From positions 1 through 42,575 of the forward strand of contig JAOPGA020000786.1 in the NCBI GenBank assembly GCA_026419775.2: a stretch of 42,575 bases of DNA, read 5' to 3'. Positions 1 through 10,220 of this stretch are shown here, one piece after another (position 1 is the stretch's first letter; each line of letters starts with the position of its first letter). Made by a program: the position numbers and the translations under genes. The notes beneath the pieces were generated by a model. It searched no databases and was not told the origin of the DNA. It saw nothing but the letters and a program-made list of their open reading frames with translations. This DNA is from Acrasis kona. Its lineage: Eukaryota; Heterolobosea; Eutetramitea; Acrasida; Acrasidae.

Positions 1-1262
1 CCTCGTTACCAATTTTTAACTCATGCAAGAGCGGCCGAAGGAGTTCTTCAATAGAGTAGTCATCTTTATCGGTCACAGAAATGGAAAATAACGTGTCACC
101 ATCCTCAATTGCAGATGCATTGATGTTGAGTGGCTGGATACAGATATGCATTGCTGATGGGCTATTCTTGGTACTGTATTTTGGGAATGCGTCAAGATAC
201 AACGCCATCGGTATTACAAGTGAGTTTTTGTCTGAATTGTCAAATATATTTTTAAAATGCTTGGAATCTGAATAATTGGTCACTACAAACTTGCGCTCTA
301 ATGATGGCTTTGGATCACAAGTTGGGAAGAAGCACATGTTTTCACAATTCTTCTTAGACGAAAGAAAAGTGCTCAGACACTGTTGTACTGTCCTTCTGGG
401 TGCTGGATTGTCTCTTCCACCCCGAGATAAGAAATAATCGCAATTTGCTTGACATTGCGCTATTCGTCTTCTGAAGGTACTACCTGACATTAGTAAGCCA
501 TCATCACCTCTTAACCGTGAGAATACTCTTCTTGAGCAATCAACTTGCTTTTTCCCAAATCCACACTCGTACATATCAATAATATTTGTAAGTTCTGTTG
601 AGTCCTTAAAGTGTGATTTGTCAATATCAAGTTTCGCCTTCTCAACCATTATAGCATCGCCTTGTTGATATGATTGTTCAAGACGGTGTTTATGTTCACC
701 TGTCAAACCTTTCAAATTTTCCAAAACTCCTGGGTATGTATAGTGGTCAATTATATTGACGGCATTATGGTGTTCGTTCCTATTCTGAACAACAACTCTT
801 TCAGCATTAAAAATATTATCATCAACCATCTCTTCGTCACTACTAGAATCATAAGAGACATCAGGTTCTGACGGAGCGTCTACATCACTCTCATAAAATC
901 CACCATTGATAGGATGTTCTTCGTTTGCTTCATTGTTGTTTTGTTGATTAAAATTTGATGCTACTATATCCTCATGTAGTTTGTTCGCAAGTGCAGTAAA
1001 TTTAAATGTATTGTTGACCATGTGATAATTTCTGGATGCATTGACTTCCCATTTTCTCAACATTCTTCATATGCCTCGTTAAATTTGAAATATCGTTGAA
1101 TGATTTGTCACATATAGGACAGCAGAAGTAATTTGTGTGACATTGAGGGCACGTTTTGTTTAATATATCATCCTTGATTGGCATTAGAGTATAATTGCAT
1201 ACGATTTGACCAGACGACGATATTCTTGATGGACACTTGTGTCTGGTAACAAGTTCATCCAT
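1..1262 (-). CDS. DDE-type transposase, N-terminal part (runs off left edge), element C
   Basis: Coding sequence on the minus strand starts with ATG at 1262 (MDELVTRHKCPSR). It opens with a Cys/His-rich region: CPQC, then CCPIC followed by a C2H2-like finger (SFNDISNLTRH). This frame stops at 1002. A second frame, open from about 1067 down to base 1 without a stop, continues with MVNNTFKFTALANKLHEDIV, an acidic stretch (SYDSSSDEEMVDD) and a core holding IPMALYLDAFPKYS. That last motif resembles the strand carrying the first catalytic Asp of large eukaryotic DDE transposases (Plavaka/CACTA/KDZ-like). An N-terminal finger plus such a strand is usual for those families. The two frames overlap by about 65 nt, so either one frameshift or an unseen splice joins them. 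The remaining catalytic residues lie outside the window. Family placement is inferred from motifs only. Confidence 0.55.
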
Positions 1263-1339
1263 AACTTGAATTACAAAAATAAATTTGAGCCAACTTGAAG
1301 TCAAATAATTTCCATCAACTAATTGAAAAAAAGAACACA

Positions 1340-2459
1340 ATGGCCGGTAGAACCAAACAAGCAACACCCAAGAAAACAACTGATATCTCGTTCCATGGTA
1401 ACAAGAAAGGATCATCATCTGGAAACTACATACCATCCGGTCAGAAGACACCACCAACACAACAAACTGCTAGTGAGATGACACCAGAAAACTACAAGGA
1501 GTTCTTAGAGTTTATGTCCAAGAAGAAGACTGCTGTTGATGTTGGACAACCTCAGGTTCCCGAAGAAGGTCATTGTAAAGACAAAAAGAGAAAAAGCAGG
1601 AGCGAAGAGGATGTAGAGGAGGAAGAGGAGGAAGAGGAGGAAGAGGAAGACAAAAAGTTTGAACAACCACCAAAACGTAAAAAGTGCTATCGGAAGGCAA
1701 ACAACAAACACATTATGAGTGCCACACAGGAGGAAAGTGATGAGATTGACAGACTCCTTGAGAACAACAACAAGAAGCTTCCAAAGGTGCCAAAACAGCC
1801 GGAAGTTACTTTGAAGGACTTTGGGGATAATCTTCGGTTGGACATCAAATCTTTGATTGAACAAGAGTAAGTAATTTGCAATGATTTCACATAATATTGT
1901 AAGGTTTGTAAAATTGAGGACAGAATTGCAGACACCACAAGCTTCTAAGAAATTGAAGACGGAGAAGAGTGAGCAGGAAGAAAAACCAATTCTGTTGACT
2001 GCAGGTGAGAGGAAAGTAGTTCATCAGGCCGTGTCTATCGCATATCCAACGGACGAAAGGCTTGCTGTACCTGTACCGGAAGATGTCCTCAATGACAAGA
2101 AGTTCGACGTTGCCATGAGAGCTTCAATTACATATTGTATAGCACATACTAATGCATTTGGGAAGCTACCGGAACTTTCAAACTTGACAGAGCACTGGGC
2201 AGAGTTGAAGAGGCACATGAGAAAAGGATATCTTGATATTAACAAGGAGAGTGCAATCGCTAAGCGTCTCACTGCAGAGAAGGGTCAGTTCCTCCAGGAG
2301 GTTGTTGATGGCATTATTTCTGAGAAGCCATACAACAGTGAAGAAGAGAAGAAGATTGCGAAGCAGAATCTAATCAAACGGGGGATGGAAGTTTTCAAAA
2401 AGAAGACGGCTGAGAAGACGAAGATCAACGAAGATAACGTTGTTAATGTAAATGAATAA
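1340..2459 (+). CDS. Spliced acidic, lysine-rich accessory protein of element C
   Basis: Exon 1 is 1340-1866 and exon 2 is 1919-2459. The 52-nt intron has GTAAGT at its donor and TTGAG at its acceptor; the splice restores an open frame (EQ-E-TELQTPQASKK) of about 355 residues. I chose ATG 1340 because the upstream in-frame codons are not preceded by an earlier ATG. The protein begins MAGRTKQATPKKTT, which resembles the histone H3 tail (ARTKQTARKSTGG). A basic segment, a pure Glu run of about a dozen residues and PPKRKK (probable nuclear signal) follow. The second half is a charged, mostly helical region with no family I recognise. It is divergent from the transposase and is probably expressed with it. 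Nuclear or chromatin function is inference from composition. Confidence 0.55.
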
Positions 2460-4189
2460 AAAACGTTTATCGGCAATCACGAGTGTCATCTTGCGAAAAG
2501 GAGGTTGAGAGAACTGATAGACCAGGGAACAGAGAATCTCCCCAACTATTTGTTTCCCTAGAGAACAAACCTGGTCTGTTTTTCCCTAGAGAACTGATCT
2601 GATCCCTGAGTTCTCCAGAGAAAAAGAGACTATTCTCCCCACTCCCTCGTGTTTCAAAATTTATACAAAATAGTCGATTCCCCACGTTCCCTTTGAAAAG
2701 TTGAGACGTGGAATTGTTTGTTTTCAGGTGTCAATTCTAATTTTTATTGGCATATGAAGTCTCAGATGTATCCTCGTGTGCCGGCTCACTGTTAGATTGC
2801 TCAAAGGAGTCTAATGCAATCTGTTGTGTCTTTCTTCTCCTTCTGTGATTATCAGTGTTCCAATCGCTCAGGCGAATGTTTGACGGCAACACAAGGAACA
2901 CAAAACATCAAACAAGAAGAATGGAGGTGGTTATAAATACCAATTTATTAATCCTTTAAAGTTGGCAGGAACATTTGAAGAAAAGTCAAAGGCATACATA
3001 CTCTTACTCTATAAATTGTACATGTTAAAAATGTGACTTCTCATGTGTTACTTTGTCTTGTGTTGTAAAAACTTCACACAATAACAAGAGCCTCAAGACT
3101 CGCTTACCTTCCAACTAACATAACCGATGAGCATCTACAATCATTAGTGTCAACAATTGTGTATCTACTTATCATGAATGAGTCTGAGACAGATTCCCAA
3201 TAAACCAAAAGTTACATCATTGTGTAGCCCTTGATGAGTAGAGCATGATTTGTTTTTGAAGTATTGAGCAACAGTCATTTCTGAGTGAGATATCTCGGTT
3301 TTTTATTTTTCAGATAATTTTTTATTTTTCAAACGATGTAGTATTAAATCTTTCCTTGAGTGAAAAATATAATTGGTAATAGACCGGAGATAAAAAATAA
3401 AACTGTAAACATTATTACAATAAATCTTTCGGGTACATGATTTTACACTACTGTTCGTCTGATGTGAGATTGTGTTCGTATGGACACCTAGTGGATGTGA
3501 GGAGACTGTACGTGTAGGAGAGTTATTTTTTTATACAGGTCCTTACATTTGTCGTTTGTGCTCCTAGTAATATGGGTGGCTTTGATTCTCNATATGAACG
3601 TTGTGGTGCAAACTCATACTACACAATCAACTTCTGAACACTTTTGTAGAAATGAAGTCAGAGAGGAAGTTGTTCGAAATGTACGTAAATGAAGTCGGAG
3701 TAAATGTTTTGGATGAGTCTGAGTTTTAAAAACACACGGAAATTGTGAGATGTAACCTTGAAGCAATATAAGGTAGGTAAACTAATTCCATGACTTTTAA
3801 ATATGTTAAGCATGACATGCAAGGACTATAAAAACATTAGTAGGATGGACAATTTGACCATTGATGCACAACAGATTGTTCAAGTTACAACTAATACCAT
3901 GATGTAAATATAAGGAGTGTTTAATGTGTAGACTTGCAATGCGTTGCTTTGAATGAGGGATTCATCTGGAATTTGACGTCCTGAGTAACAGTTGAGAAGT
4001 CCATTACTATCACACACTTCGATTACCTTAATTCCACCCTCCCACCTTTATCAAAACCAAATGCATTGAAATACATTTAGGTATGTAAAAACATTTTAAA
4101 AATGTTTTAACACTGACAATTAATTCAAATATTTTGAAAATTGCTTCAAATATACCTTACAACAAGAATATCAACAATGGAAATTACAA
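2460..4189. other. Gene-poor stretch with short repeats
   Basis: No convincing coding frame is seen on either strand. From 2509 to 2600 there are interleaved repeats: AGACCAGG (about 2518) is inverted as CCTGGTCT (about 2570), AGAGAACTGAT occurs twice and TTCCCTAGAGAAC occurs twice. At about 3422 begins a near-copy of a 28-bp sequence that recurs at about 4608. One ambiguous base lies at 3591. Confidence 0.5.
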
Positions 4190-4636
4190 TTATGCATCCT
4201 TTGAGGCGGATGATTTCTTCAGAGTGGATGATTTTTTTGGAGCTACCTTACCATTACTGTTCTCAGGGTAAATAATTTGCGTGTCATTTGAGATTGTACA
4301 AATCTTGTTCGCATCATAGAATCTAACAACAACATCCGTGATATCTTCTGCTACTAAATTCATCTTTTGATGAATGCTTGTTCCGAAGTACAATGCTAAA
4401 TCGCCCTTGAGTTCACGAACAAGATCAGAGCACATCCATAGGAAGTATGTCACAGTGTAACCACAACTCCACCCATCTTGTTGGATTGTTTTCATTTGGA
4501 CTTGTTTAGGACATCGCACCTGCCAATGCATAATGCTAATTGTTCAAGTTTAAAAAACACTGTATTAAAAATAAAATTTATTATTAGAATGGTCCTTTAC
4601 TATATTTGAAAATCTTTCGGGTAATGATTTTACACT
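3422..4636. repeat. Direct-repeat pair about 1.2 kb apart
   Basis: AATCTTTCGGGTA followed by ATGATTTTACACTA occurs at about 3422-3450 and again at about 4608-4636. The copies differ by a single inserted base. They flank the Ulp1-like fragment. They could be ends of an old insertion or a local duplication. Confidence 0.4.
4190..4531 (-). pseudogene. Ulp1/SENP-like cysteine protease, C-terminal fragment
   Basis: The fragment of 113 residues contains QQDGWSCGYTVTYFLW. This matches the Gln...Ser-Cys-Gly signature around the catalytic cysteine of Ulp1/SENP (C48) proteases. The upstream His and Asp of the triad are not present in the frame or in the 250 bp upstream, so only the end of the domain remains. 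It may be a last exon, since a possible acceptor (TTGGCAG) lies at its start. C48 proteases are frequent passengers of large eukaryotic DNA transposons. A lysine/serine-rich tail ends the protein. Confidence 0.5.
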
Positions 4637-4809
4637 AAGGACCTAGTAAGTTGACCCCCCCTGAAATTGTTTTTACTTTTCAGATATCCGCGTCAAAATT
4701 GGTTTTTATTTAGTCTTGAAGACTTGTACATCTGTACGTTGTCACTCGATGTGAAGAGATTAGTTGTGATGATGGATGCAGTCTATACAATTGTGCTAGG
4801 GAATTTCTT

Positions 4810-5090
4810 CTTCAAACTCATCAGCTTCGCTGTCAGCATTCATCTCTTCATCATCCTCTTTTTGGAAATCCTGTCTATTGCCCTGACAATCTCAATCTCT
4901 GGCCTTGGATCTGGCTTCATTTGCGTGTTTTCCAAAATCATAGTCGCGAAGCCTCTTTAATAGTTCCTTCGCTATTCTTGATTGGACCTTTTTGAGGAGA
5001 TCTGACGCCTTCCACTTGTTGTTTAGATGTTTGACCAGTTTCTCCCACTGTGTTGTACTGATTTCTTCTCTTGCTCCTACTCTGCTATGT
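4810..5090 (-). pseudogene. Remnant of an acidic-tailed coding sequence beside element A
   Basis: Reading the minus strand from about 5090 gives a frame without ATG (EISTTQWEKLVKHLNNKW, then SRIAKELLKRLRDYDFGKH). It meets a TGA and then continues in the same frame with an acidic tail (DDEEMNADSEADEFEEE). It sits immediately outside the proposed left end of element A. It looks like the damaged 3' part of another transposon-borne protein. No family is recognised. Confidence 0.3.
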
Positions 5091-5114
5091 TAGTTTTTTC
5101 TTCGATCGGCACCC

Positions 5115-6653
5115 TCACCCTCCATTATTTTCCACACCCGTGATTTGAACTCGCGACTTACTGTCTTTAGCGGTGTAAAATACCACTAAGCCAGATTGGC
5201 TTGAAATTTGCACTTTCTGTCGGATACTGTCGAATGACCTTTGTAATTTTTTTTCTAGCAACTCCTTGTCACTCACTGACATATCTGCATGGAACGAAGA
5301 ATGCGCTAATTCCAAATCAGATTGTGACCATTTCTTCCCATTGTTTTTAAATAATTCCTTATTTGCAACCTTTCTTTTTTTAGTAGTGTTACCTTCAACA
5401 ACATCAGTACTTGATTGCAAATTACTCTCCTCTCTATTTATCTCTGATGCAAGTCTTTTCTTTGGACTAATGTGCTCATGGATCAATGTGTCTTTGACAA
5501 CATCTTCAATTTTTTGAATCTTTTGCTGGTTCTTTTTTGAAGAAACTGCGACAGGAGCTACTTTTCCAGTTTTTTTGTTATGATGGTAACGCTTCAGAAA
5601 TTCATTTTTATCAAGGTTATGTCCTGTTACTGCACATGAAGGAATAGTTACTTGTTCATTATCACTATTTCGATGCATTTCAATCAATCTATAATAGTTA
5701 CAGCAAAACTTGCATCTTTTTATAGCATTAACATTACAGTTGGCACTAGCTCTTAAACCACATTCTGGACATGACATGGATAGTTTTCGTTCAACACATT
5801 CTAATGATGACAGTTGATCTTCATTAATAAAAATACAATGTGGATCTATTTCAGCAGTGGGCCAAGACCCGTTAAATGTAAAAGACACAGTGTCATCATT
5901 AATAGTAATAAACTTTGCAAAGTCATGCTTCTTTGCATACACATCAAAAAACCAGTTCATTAACTCTTTAGAATCATTATCAAAGTAAAGTGTTGATTTT
6001 GAGAGAACAAAATTAGAAGGTTTATGCTTTCCTAGCTCTTTTGTAATGTTACCAAAGTTGTCGGGTGGTTCATCTTTGCCATCTGCTATTTGGCATAGTT
6101 TACTAACATGACTTTTAATAATATTCAGAGTAGCATTACCTAATTGTCTATTTGAACAATATAAAGAAGTTCTTTTTACTGAGGAGAGTTGAAACTCCCC
6201 TCTTTTGCAATTTGCATCTCGTTGGTTATAAACTTTAAAATCTTGCTGAATGTGAGTAATAAGACCATGGGTATGCTTATTTATCCAAGTAGTGCCCCAT
6301 CGTTGAAGTAATGCTAAATGTAGAAGAAAACACAAACATTCTAAATATGCAGAAAGAACTTCTACATTGTGTTGTTTCTGAGACTGAGGCAAATATACTA
6401 AATAAGCTATTTCGCACAAACAAAAAAGAATAAACAACAAATTACTCTTAATTTGATTAAATCGAGCTGACACTATCTTCACTTTTTTATCAGTGTGAGT
6501 GTTTAAACTTTCAATGAGTTCTGGAAACCACTTTTTGTATTGAATAAAGAACAATCTCTTTTGGCCACCACTAATCATATCAGCATTGCTTCTTTTTAAA
6601 ACTTTACATTTCAAGTCATCATAAATCTCCTCTGGTACCCTGGCCACCATCAT
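5115..6653 (-). CDS. Transposase of element A, C-terminal frame
   Basis: A frame of 512 codons starts MMVARVPEEIYDD and overlaps the preceding frame by 35 nt in a different phase, so it is probably the continuation of the same protein. The first half is helical and hydrophobic. The middle has a zinc-binding look: CPECGLRASANC...CKFCCNYYRLIEMH (four-cysteine ribbon). The C-terminal part is basic with a probable nuclear signal (TKKRKVANK). The last 30 residues or so are encoded by a tRNA-like sequence on the same strand (A box at 5183-5193, B box at 5142-5152), which suggests the original end has been replaced. A late catalytic Glu could lie in the helical region, but I cannot identify it. Confidence 0.5.
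   Translation of the reverse strand: MMVARVPEEIYDDLKCKVLKRSNADMISGGQKRLFFIQYKKWFPELIESLNTHTDKKVKIVSARFNQIKSNLLFILFCLCEIAYLVYLPQSQKQHNVEVLSAYLECLCFLLHLALLQRWGTTWINKHTHGLITHIQQDFKVYNQRDANCKRGEFQLSSVKRTSLYCSNRQLGNATLNIIKSHVSKLCQIADGKDEPPDNFGNITKELGKHKPSNFVLSKSTLYFDNDSKELMNWFFDVYAKKHDFAKFITINDDTVSFTFNGSWPTAEIDPHCIFINEDQLSSLECVERKLSMSCPECGLRASANCNVNAIKRCKFCCNYYRLIEMHRNSDNEQVTIPSCAVTGHNLDKNEFLKRYHHNKKTGKVAPVAVSSKKNQQKIQKIEDVVKDTLIHEHISPKKRLASEINREESNLQSSTDVVEGNTTKKRKVANKELFKNNGKKWSQSDLELAHSSFHADMSVSDKELLEKKLQRSFDSIRQKVQISSQSGLVVFYTAKDSKSRVQITGVENNGG
5135..5205 (-). repeat. tRNA-derived (SINE-like) sequence within the transposase 3' end
   Basis: The minus strand reads TGGCTTAGTGG (5193-5183), then 30 nt, then GAGTTCAAATC (5152-5142). 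These fit the pol III A and B boxes of a tRNA gene. The anticodon arm between them does not fold properly, so this is a degenerate tRNA relic or SINE head rather than a tRNA gene. It is read through by the transposase frame. Confidence 0.5.
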
Positions 6654-8485
6654 TATCTAATATCAAAGTTTCAATAGTACTTAAGCTTCCCATCAAAGTA
6701 TGGAGAATATCAACAACAGTAGAGGCATCTTTATCAACAATGCTGAATTGAACTGACTGTACTTCATTCCCATTATCTCTCTCTATTTGTTTAACTGATC
6801 TTCTTTCAGCTTCCATTACTTTTATCATGTTTTGGAAATCACTTACAAGAGATAAACAATGACCGCATTCAGAAGAAGAAATTTTCAAAGCTTTAAATAA
6901 GAAGCTCAAGTCACCAATAAAGAGAGATGTCGTGAAAGATACTGATAATTTATCAGTAAGATTAAAAGGTTTCACAAGGTTATCAAACTGAATTTTTCGA
7001 AATTTCATGAAAGCGTCTGTGGTTGCTTTGTTTTCAGGTTCCCATACAAAGTAGAAATAATGCCAGAACCTTATTAGTTTACGTGCAATTGGAGTATTTA
7101 CAAAGACACTATCATCATGATCAATAGATATACAACATAATACACTTTTGGAACGAATGACAGTGGCACCATCACCCCAAACAAATACTTTTAATTTCAA
7201 ATGACCTTCCGTCTTTACAAAACAATTGTGTTTTAAAAGTAACAAGGAATGAAGACATAAGATTGCCCTAGCACTTCTTTTCATTAGAGGTTTAGAAGTA
7301 CAACTTTCTGGTTGTAATAAAGTCTCAGTTAAAGGTGTTAGAGAAGCTTGAGTTTCTAATTCCATAAGATCACCACCCTCTGTAACAGTAGTTTCATTTT
7401 CTGATGTAACATCTCCAATGTATAAATAGCCATTGTTAAAAATATCATGGATCTGCTCATCATTAATATCTACACCATAAACTAATCTTTCATCTAGTGC
7501 TTTCTTTTTCATCCGCTCTGTGGCTGTGGCATTAAACGGTATATTTAAAGAGCTTCTCTTTAATCTTCTTCTGATTATATTTGTATTAACAAGCTCTTTA
7601 TAAGGGAGTTCATACTTCTCCATTAATACATTCACTGCATATTTACCTCCATTTGAACTATTTAACGAATCAACACATTTTTGCAACAGCTCTAGATCCA
7701 TATCATTTGAATGCTGTTTTTTAAGATTATCAGCGGCTGTTCTAGCAACATTGGACTTATTATCTAGCCCTAATTCGTCAATAGCATCCAGAATAACTGA
7801 TACAACATCCTCATTATAATATTGGGGATAAAATGTATTTCGTTCTTCTTGATTTCTTGACTGAGACCTCTTGATAGCATCCTCCTGATTTTCAAAGAAA
7901 CCTGTGTCCAGTCGCTCTCGCTCTAGCCCTGACTTTGATACCCCAATACCATGAGACTTGTGAACTTCACTCAACTGGACATCTATTTTTTCTTGCTGCT
8001 GACTCTTTGCACCCTTCACTGTTCCTGCTTTAAAAGAAGCATCAATTTTTTGTCTCTCATTTTGTTTCAGATTAGATTCAGGGTCATTATAGATAGAAGT
8101 CTTTAGTTGTTGAAACAAACCTAATTTCTTTGTTTCGTCAATCAATTTCGTAACAATAGTCCTTTTTGATTTCAAGGATTGCACAGAAATGTGCTTAGTG
8201 GGATTGGTTGTTGAAATCAATGTTGAGTGGACCTCTGGAGTTCCTTGTACAATTTTTAATGTAAATGGATTGGGCCGTTTCAATATTGATGTCTTACAAG
8301 ATGCATTTGAAGCTGTTACCATTGTCATTTTATCTACTTTATCTTCTAAATGTTTATGTGATTTGGAAAATATTCTCCAACCAAACCATTCATTACAATG
8401 GTAACAAAATGTTTCAATTGTTGTTTTACAATTTAAACATTTACAAATGTGCGTATCTACATTAGTCTTGTGACATTGTTTGCAT
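6619..8485 (-). CDS. Transposase of element A, N-terminal and catalytic-core frame
   Basis: The frame begins with a Cys/His cluster (CKQCHKTNVDTHICKCLNC...FCYHC), a likely DNA-binding zinc ribbon. After a charged linker comes a core with KVFVWGDGATVIRSKS and later FIGDLSFLFKALKISSSECGHC. The two Asp residues in GDG and GDL, followed by a CxxC-type knuckle, are what is expected of an RNase-H-fold DDE transposase with a zinc insert, as in KDZ-like elements. The frame stops after LILDNDGGQGTRGDL, where the second frame overlaps by 35 nt (offset +1). The 5' end is probably spliced from the exon at 8633-8935: donor GTAAGTATAG at 8633 and acceptor CACAG ending at 8486 are in phase. No ATG lies at its head. 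Confidence 0.6.
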
Positions 8486-8633
8486 CTGTGCACCCCATGT
8501 TTGGTTTTCTGAACAGTTGATGGGTGCTCTTGTTTAATGGCAGTAGGTAATTGAGATGAAACTTTTACGGTTAATATTAATTTTGATGAGATTACTTACT
8601 ATTAACAACAACCCGAAGATCTTCTATACTTAC

Positions 8634-8935
8634 AGGATATTCTTGTCCGCTTTCAACAGCTTCCATTTCAGTTTGTTCCCTTTCAATTTGTCCTCTTTCA
8701 TCATGTTCTCTCTCAATTGTCCATTTTCATCTACTTCATTTGTATTAATTACATCTTGTTCAACCAGACTACTATCTATGTTTGACAATCGGGGGGCTAC
8801 GCAATTTTGTATCTTTTGTGCTTCTACCACAGCTTGACTTTCAGTGTTTTTTCTAACCTTCTCTATAAAGTCATTAAAGTCCTCTTCTTCGTTGTCACTG
8901 CCATCATCCGATAAAGTAGGGATATCAACAGTCAT
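8634..8935 (-). CDS. Likely first exon of the element A transposase, or a small acidic protein
   Basis: ATG at 8935 starts MTVDIPTLSDDGSDNEEEDFNDFIEKV. The segment is acidic, then lysine-rich. Read without splicing, it stops at 8630. A strong donor (CCT|GTAAGTATAG) sits at the stop, and an in-phase acceptor at 8486 would join it to the zinc-ribbon frame through a 148-nt intron. Alternatively it is an independent acidic accessory protein of about 101 residues. The acidic start resembles the accessory proteins of the neighbouring elements. Confidence 0.5.
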
Positions 8936-8992
8936 GTTCTTTAATTCAAAATATTTATTGATGTATTACAATGGCCACTACTCCACCAAGAT

Positions 8993-9844
8993 TTACACCT
9001 CATCTTCCTGCTCACTTCTATATTCCCACTCTTCATTGCTCTCGTTTCCAGTGTAATCGTGGTATTCTGCAACATCCATGTCTACATTACTTTTCATGTC
9101 CTCAATTAATTGATTATGGAAAAAATGTACTAATGAATGTCTGCATTTCCCTGTCCACGTGGAAAGGTAATGATATAGAGAGTGAGAACAGAATATAATT
9201 ACATCTCCACAGTTGTATTTAAATGACATTCCGAGTTGAGGCACGCAGAATCTTCCTCCTCTAAATTGCCCTACACAATTCAAAATTGTCCACCCTCTTA
9301 TGAAGTCCTTTATGTCTTTGTGAATCTTGGTTTGCTGGTTGACATTTACGGCTCTTCCAGAGAATGGATTGAACTCCCCTGTTTGCAAAAGATTTGTCTG
9401 GCTTTTGGCAATCCAATTATTAGTCCTCTCCAGATACAGTTTATAAGTGTCAGGGTCGAAGGCTTTTAGTAGTGCAGACAACTTCGTTGTTATTGGGGCA
9501 ATATCTTTGAGAAATGCTTGTACAGAATTTAACGACCGTTGTCGAACGAGATCTTTTGAATAGTGTGGCTTTGCAACTTTAATGATGCGCTCATACCAGT
9601 ATGCGAAATGATACGTTCCAACTTTTCGACACCTCTCCCTTCTTGTCATCTTTTTTGTCTTCAAATGTCTTCTGTTCGGAGCATGTGGAGGAGCAAATAC
9701 ACGAGACAGTTTTTGTATAGCTCTTTGAAGGTGCTCATTTTCTTTTGGCGTAAATAGATTTTTGTAATAAAGCAATAATCCCTCCCCATTTTTATCTATA
9801 CAAAATGTACTCTTGTTCGTAACTTCTCTTAAATGATTTTTCAT
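8993..9844 (-). CDS. TET/JBP-like 2-oxoglutarate/Fe(II) dioxygenase, element A
   Basis: The frame has 283 residues. The catalytic fold is visible in order: His175-Lys-Asp177 (TKIHKDIKDF), a GGRFCVPQLGMSFKYNCGDV stretch typical of the double-stranded beta-helix, His225 (SLYHYLSTW) and Arg235 (GKCRHSLVHF). His, Asp and His would bind iron and Arg the 2-oxoglutarate carboxylate. The 'GG-L-P-LG...GDV-F-S-LYH...G-R-SLVHF' layout matches the fungal transposon-associated TET/JBP proteins that oxidise thymine or 5-methylcytosine. All four key residues are kept. An acidic tail (NEEWEYRSEQEDEV) follows. The ATG at 9844 overlaps the stop of the upstream frame, so the true N-terminus may lie further up. 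Substrate is inferred, not shown. Confidence 0.65.
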   Translation of the reverse strand: MKNHLREVTNKSTFCIDKNGEGLLLYYKNLFTPKENEHLQRAIQKLSRVFAPPHAPNRRHLKTKKMTRRERCRKVGTYHFAYWYERIIKVAKPHYSKDLVRQRSLNSVQAFLKDIAPITTKLSALLKAFDPDTYKLYLERTNNWIAKSQTNLLQTGEFNPFSGRAVNVNQQTKIHKDIKDFIRGWTILNCVGQFRGGRFCVPQLGMSFKYNCGDVIIFCSHSLYHYLSTWTGKCRHSLVHFFHNQLIEDMKSNVDMDVAEYHDYTGNESNEEWEYRSEQEDEV

Positions 9845-10220
9845 TTTTCTAATCTTTGAATGTTAGGGAAATGTTTACAATTAACACGACATACTTTCCC
9901 TCCTGACGGTGGTTTTTCAATTATTTCCTTTAAAGAAATGTCCTTGTGCGTTACTACATCAAAGTCTCTAATCTTTTTCTTAAACCAATTGACACTAGCT
10001 TGAAAGTCTCCACAGGTCCACAAACACGCACCTTTTTCCTTTTTGGCCCAGTCAAATCATTTGCAGTAGGGGAGCGTTTATTCCGGCCTTCGGAATGCAC
10101 ACCCAGGTTGTTAGCCTTCAGGTCACCCAAGCGTATGGGGACTACCTGACTCCCACAACTATAATTGTCCTGTTCATGGCGTTGAAAGTTATTAGATGCG
10201 TGTTGTTGTTCTTGGTTCAT
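9841..10220 (-). CDS. Probable N-terminal extension of the element A dioxygenase gene
   Basis: Two overlapping minus-strand frames precede the dioxygenase. One starts with ATG at 10220 (MNQEQQHASNNFQRHEQDN) and reaches GPKRKKVRVCGP. The second takes over there (WTCGDFQASVNWFKKKIRDFD, then GGKVCRVNCKHFPN) and ends at 9841, overlapping the dioxygenase ATG by 4 nt. The switch falls in an A/G-rich stretch at about 10020-10045, so it is either a frameshift or a short splice (a GTGCGT donor is present). PKRKK could be a nuclear signal and the Cys/His residues a small zinc site. No family is recognised. Confidence 0.4.

Larger units (their letters stand above)
1..2700. mobile_element. Element C, DNA transposon, right-hand part
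   Basis: The transposase (minus) and the acidic accessory gene (plus) diverge from a 77-bp gap at 1263-1339, so the two look like one transcription unit pair of a transposon. The right end is not defined. Between 2460 and 2700 there are short inverted and direct repeats of the kind often seen near transposon ends. The left end lies outside the window. Confidence 0.45.

Noticed and set aside
1512-1938. Long minus-strand frames opposite the acidic gene of element C
   Set aside because: They are reverse readings of the GAGGAA repeat (poly-Leu/Pro/Phe), with poor composition for a real protein.
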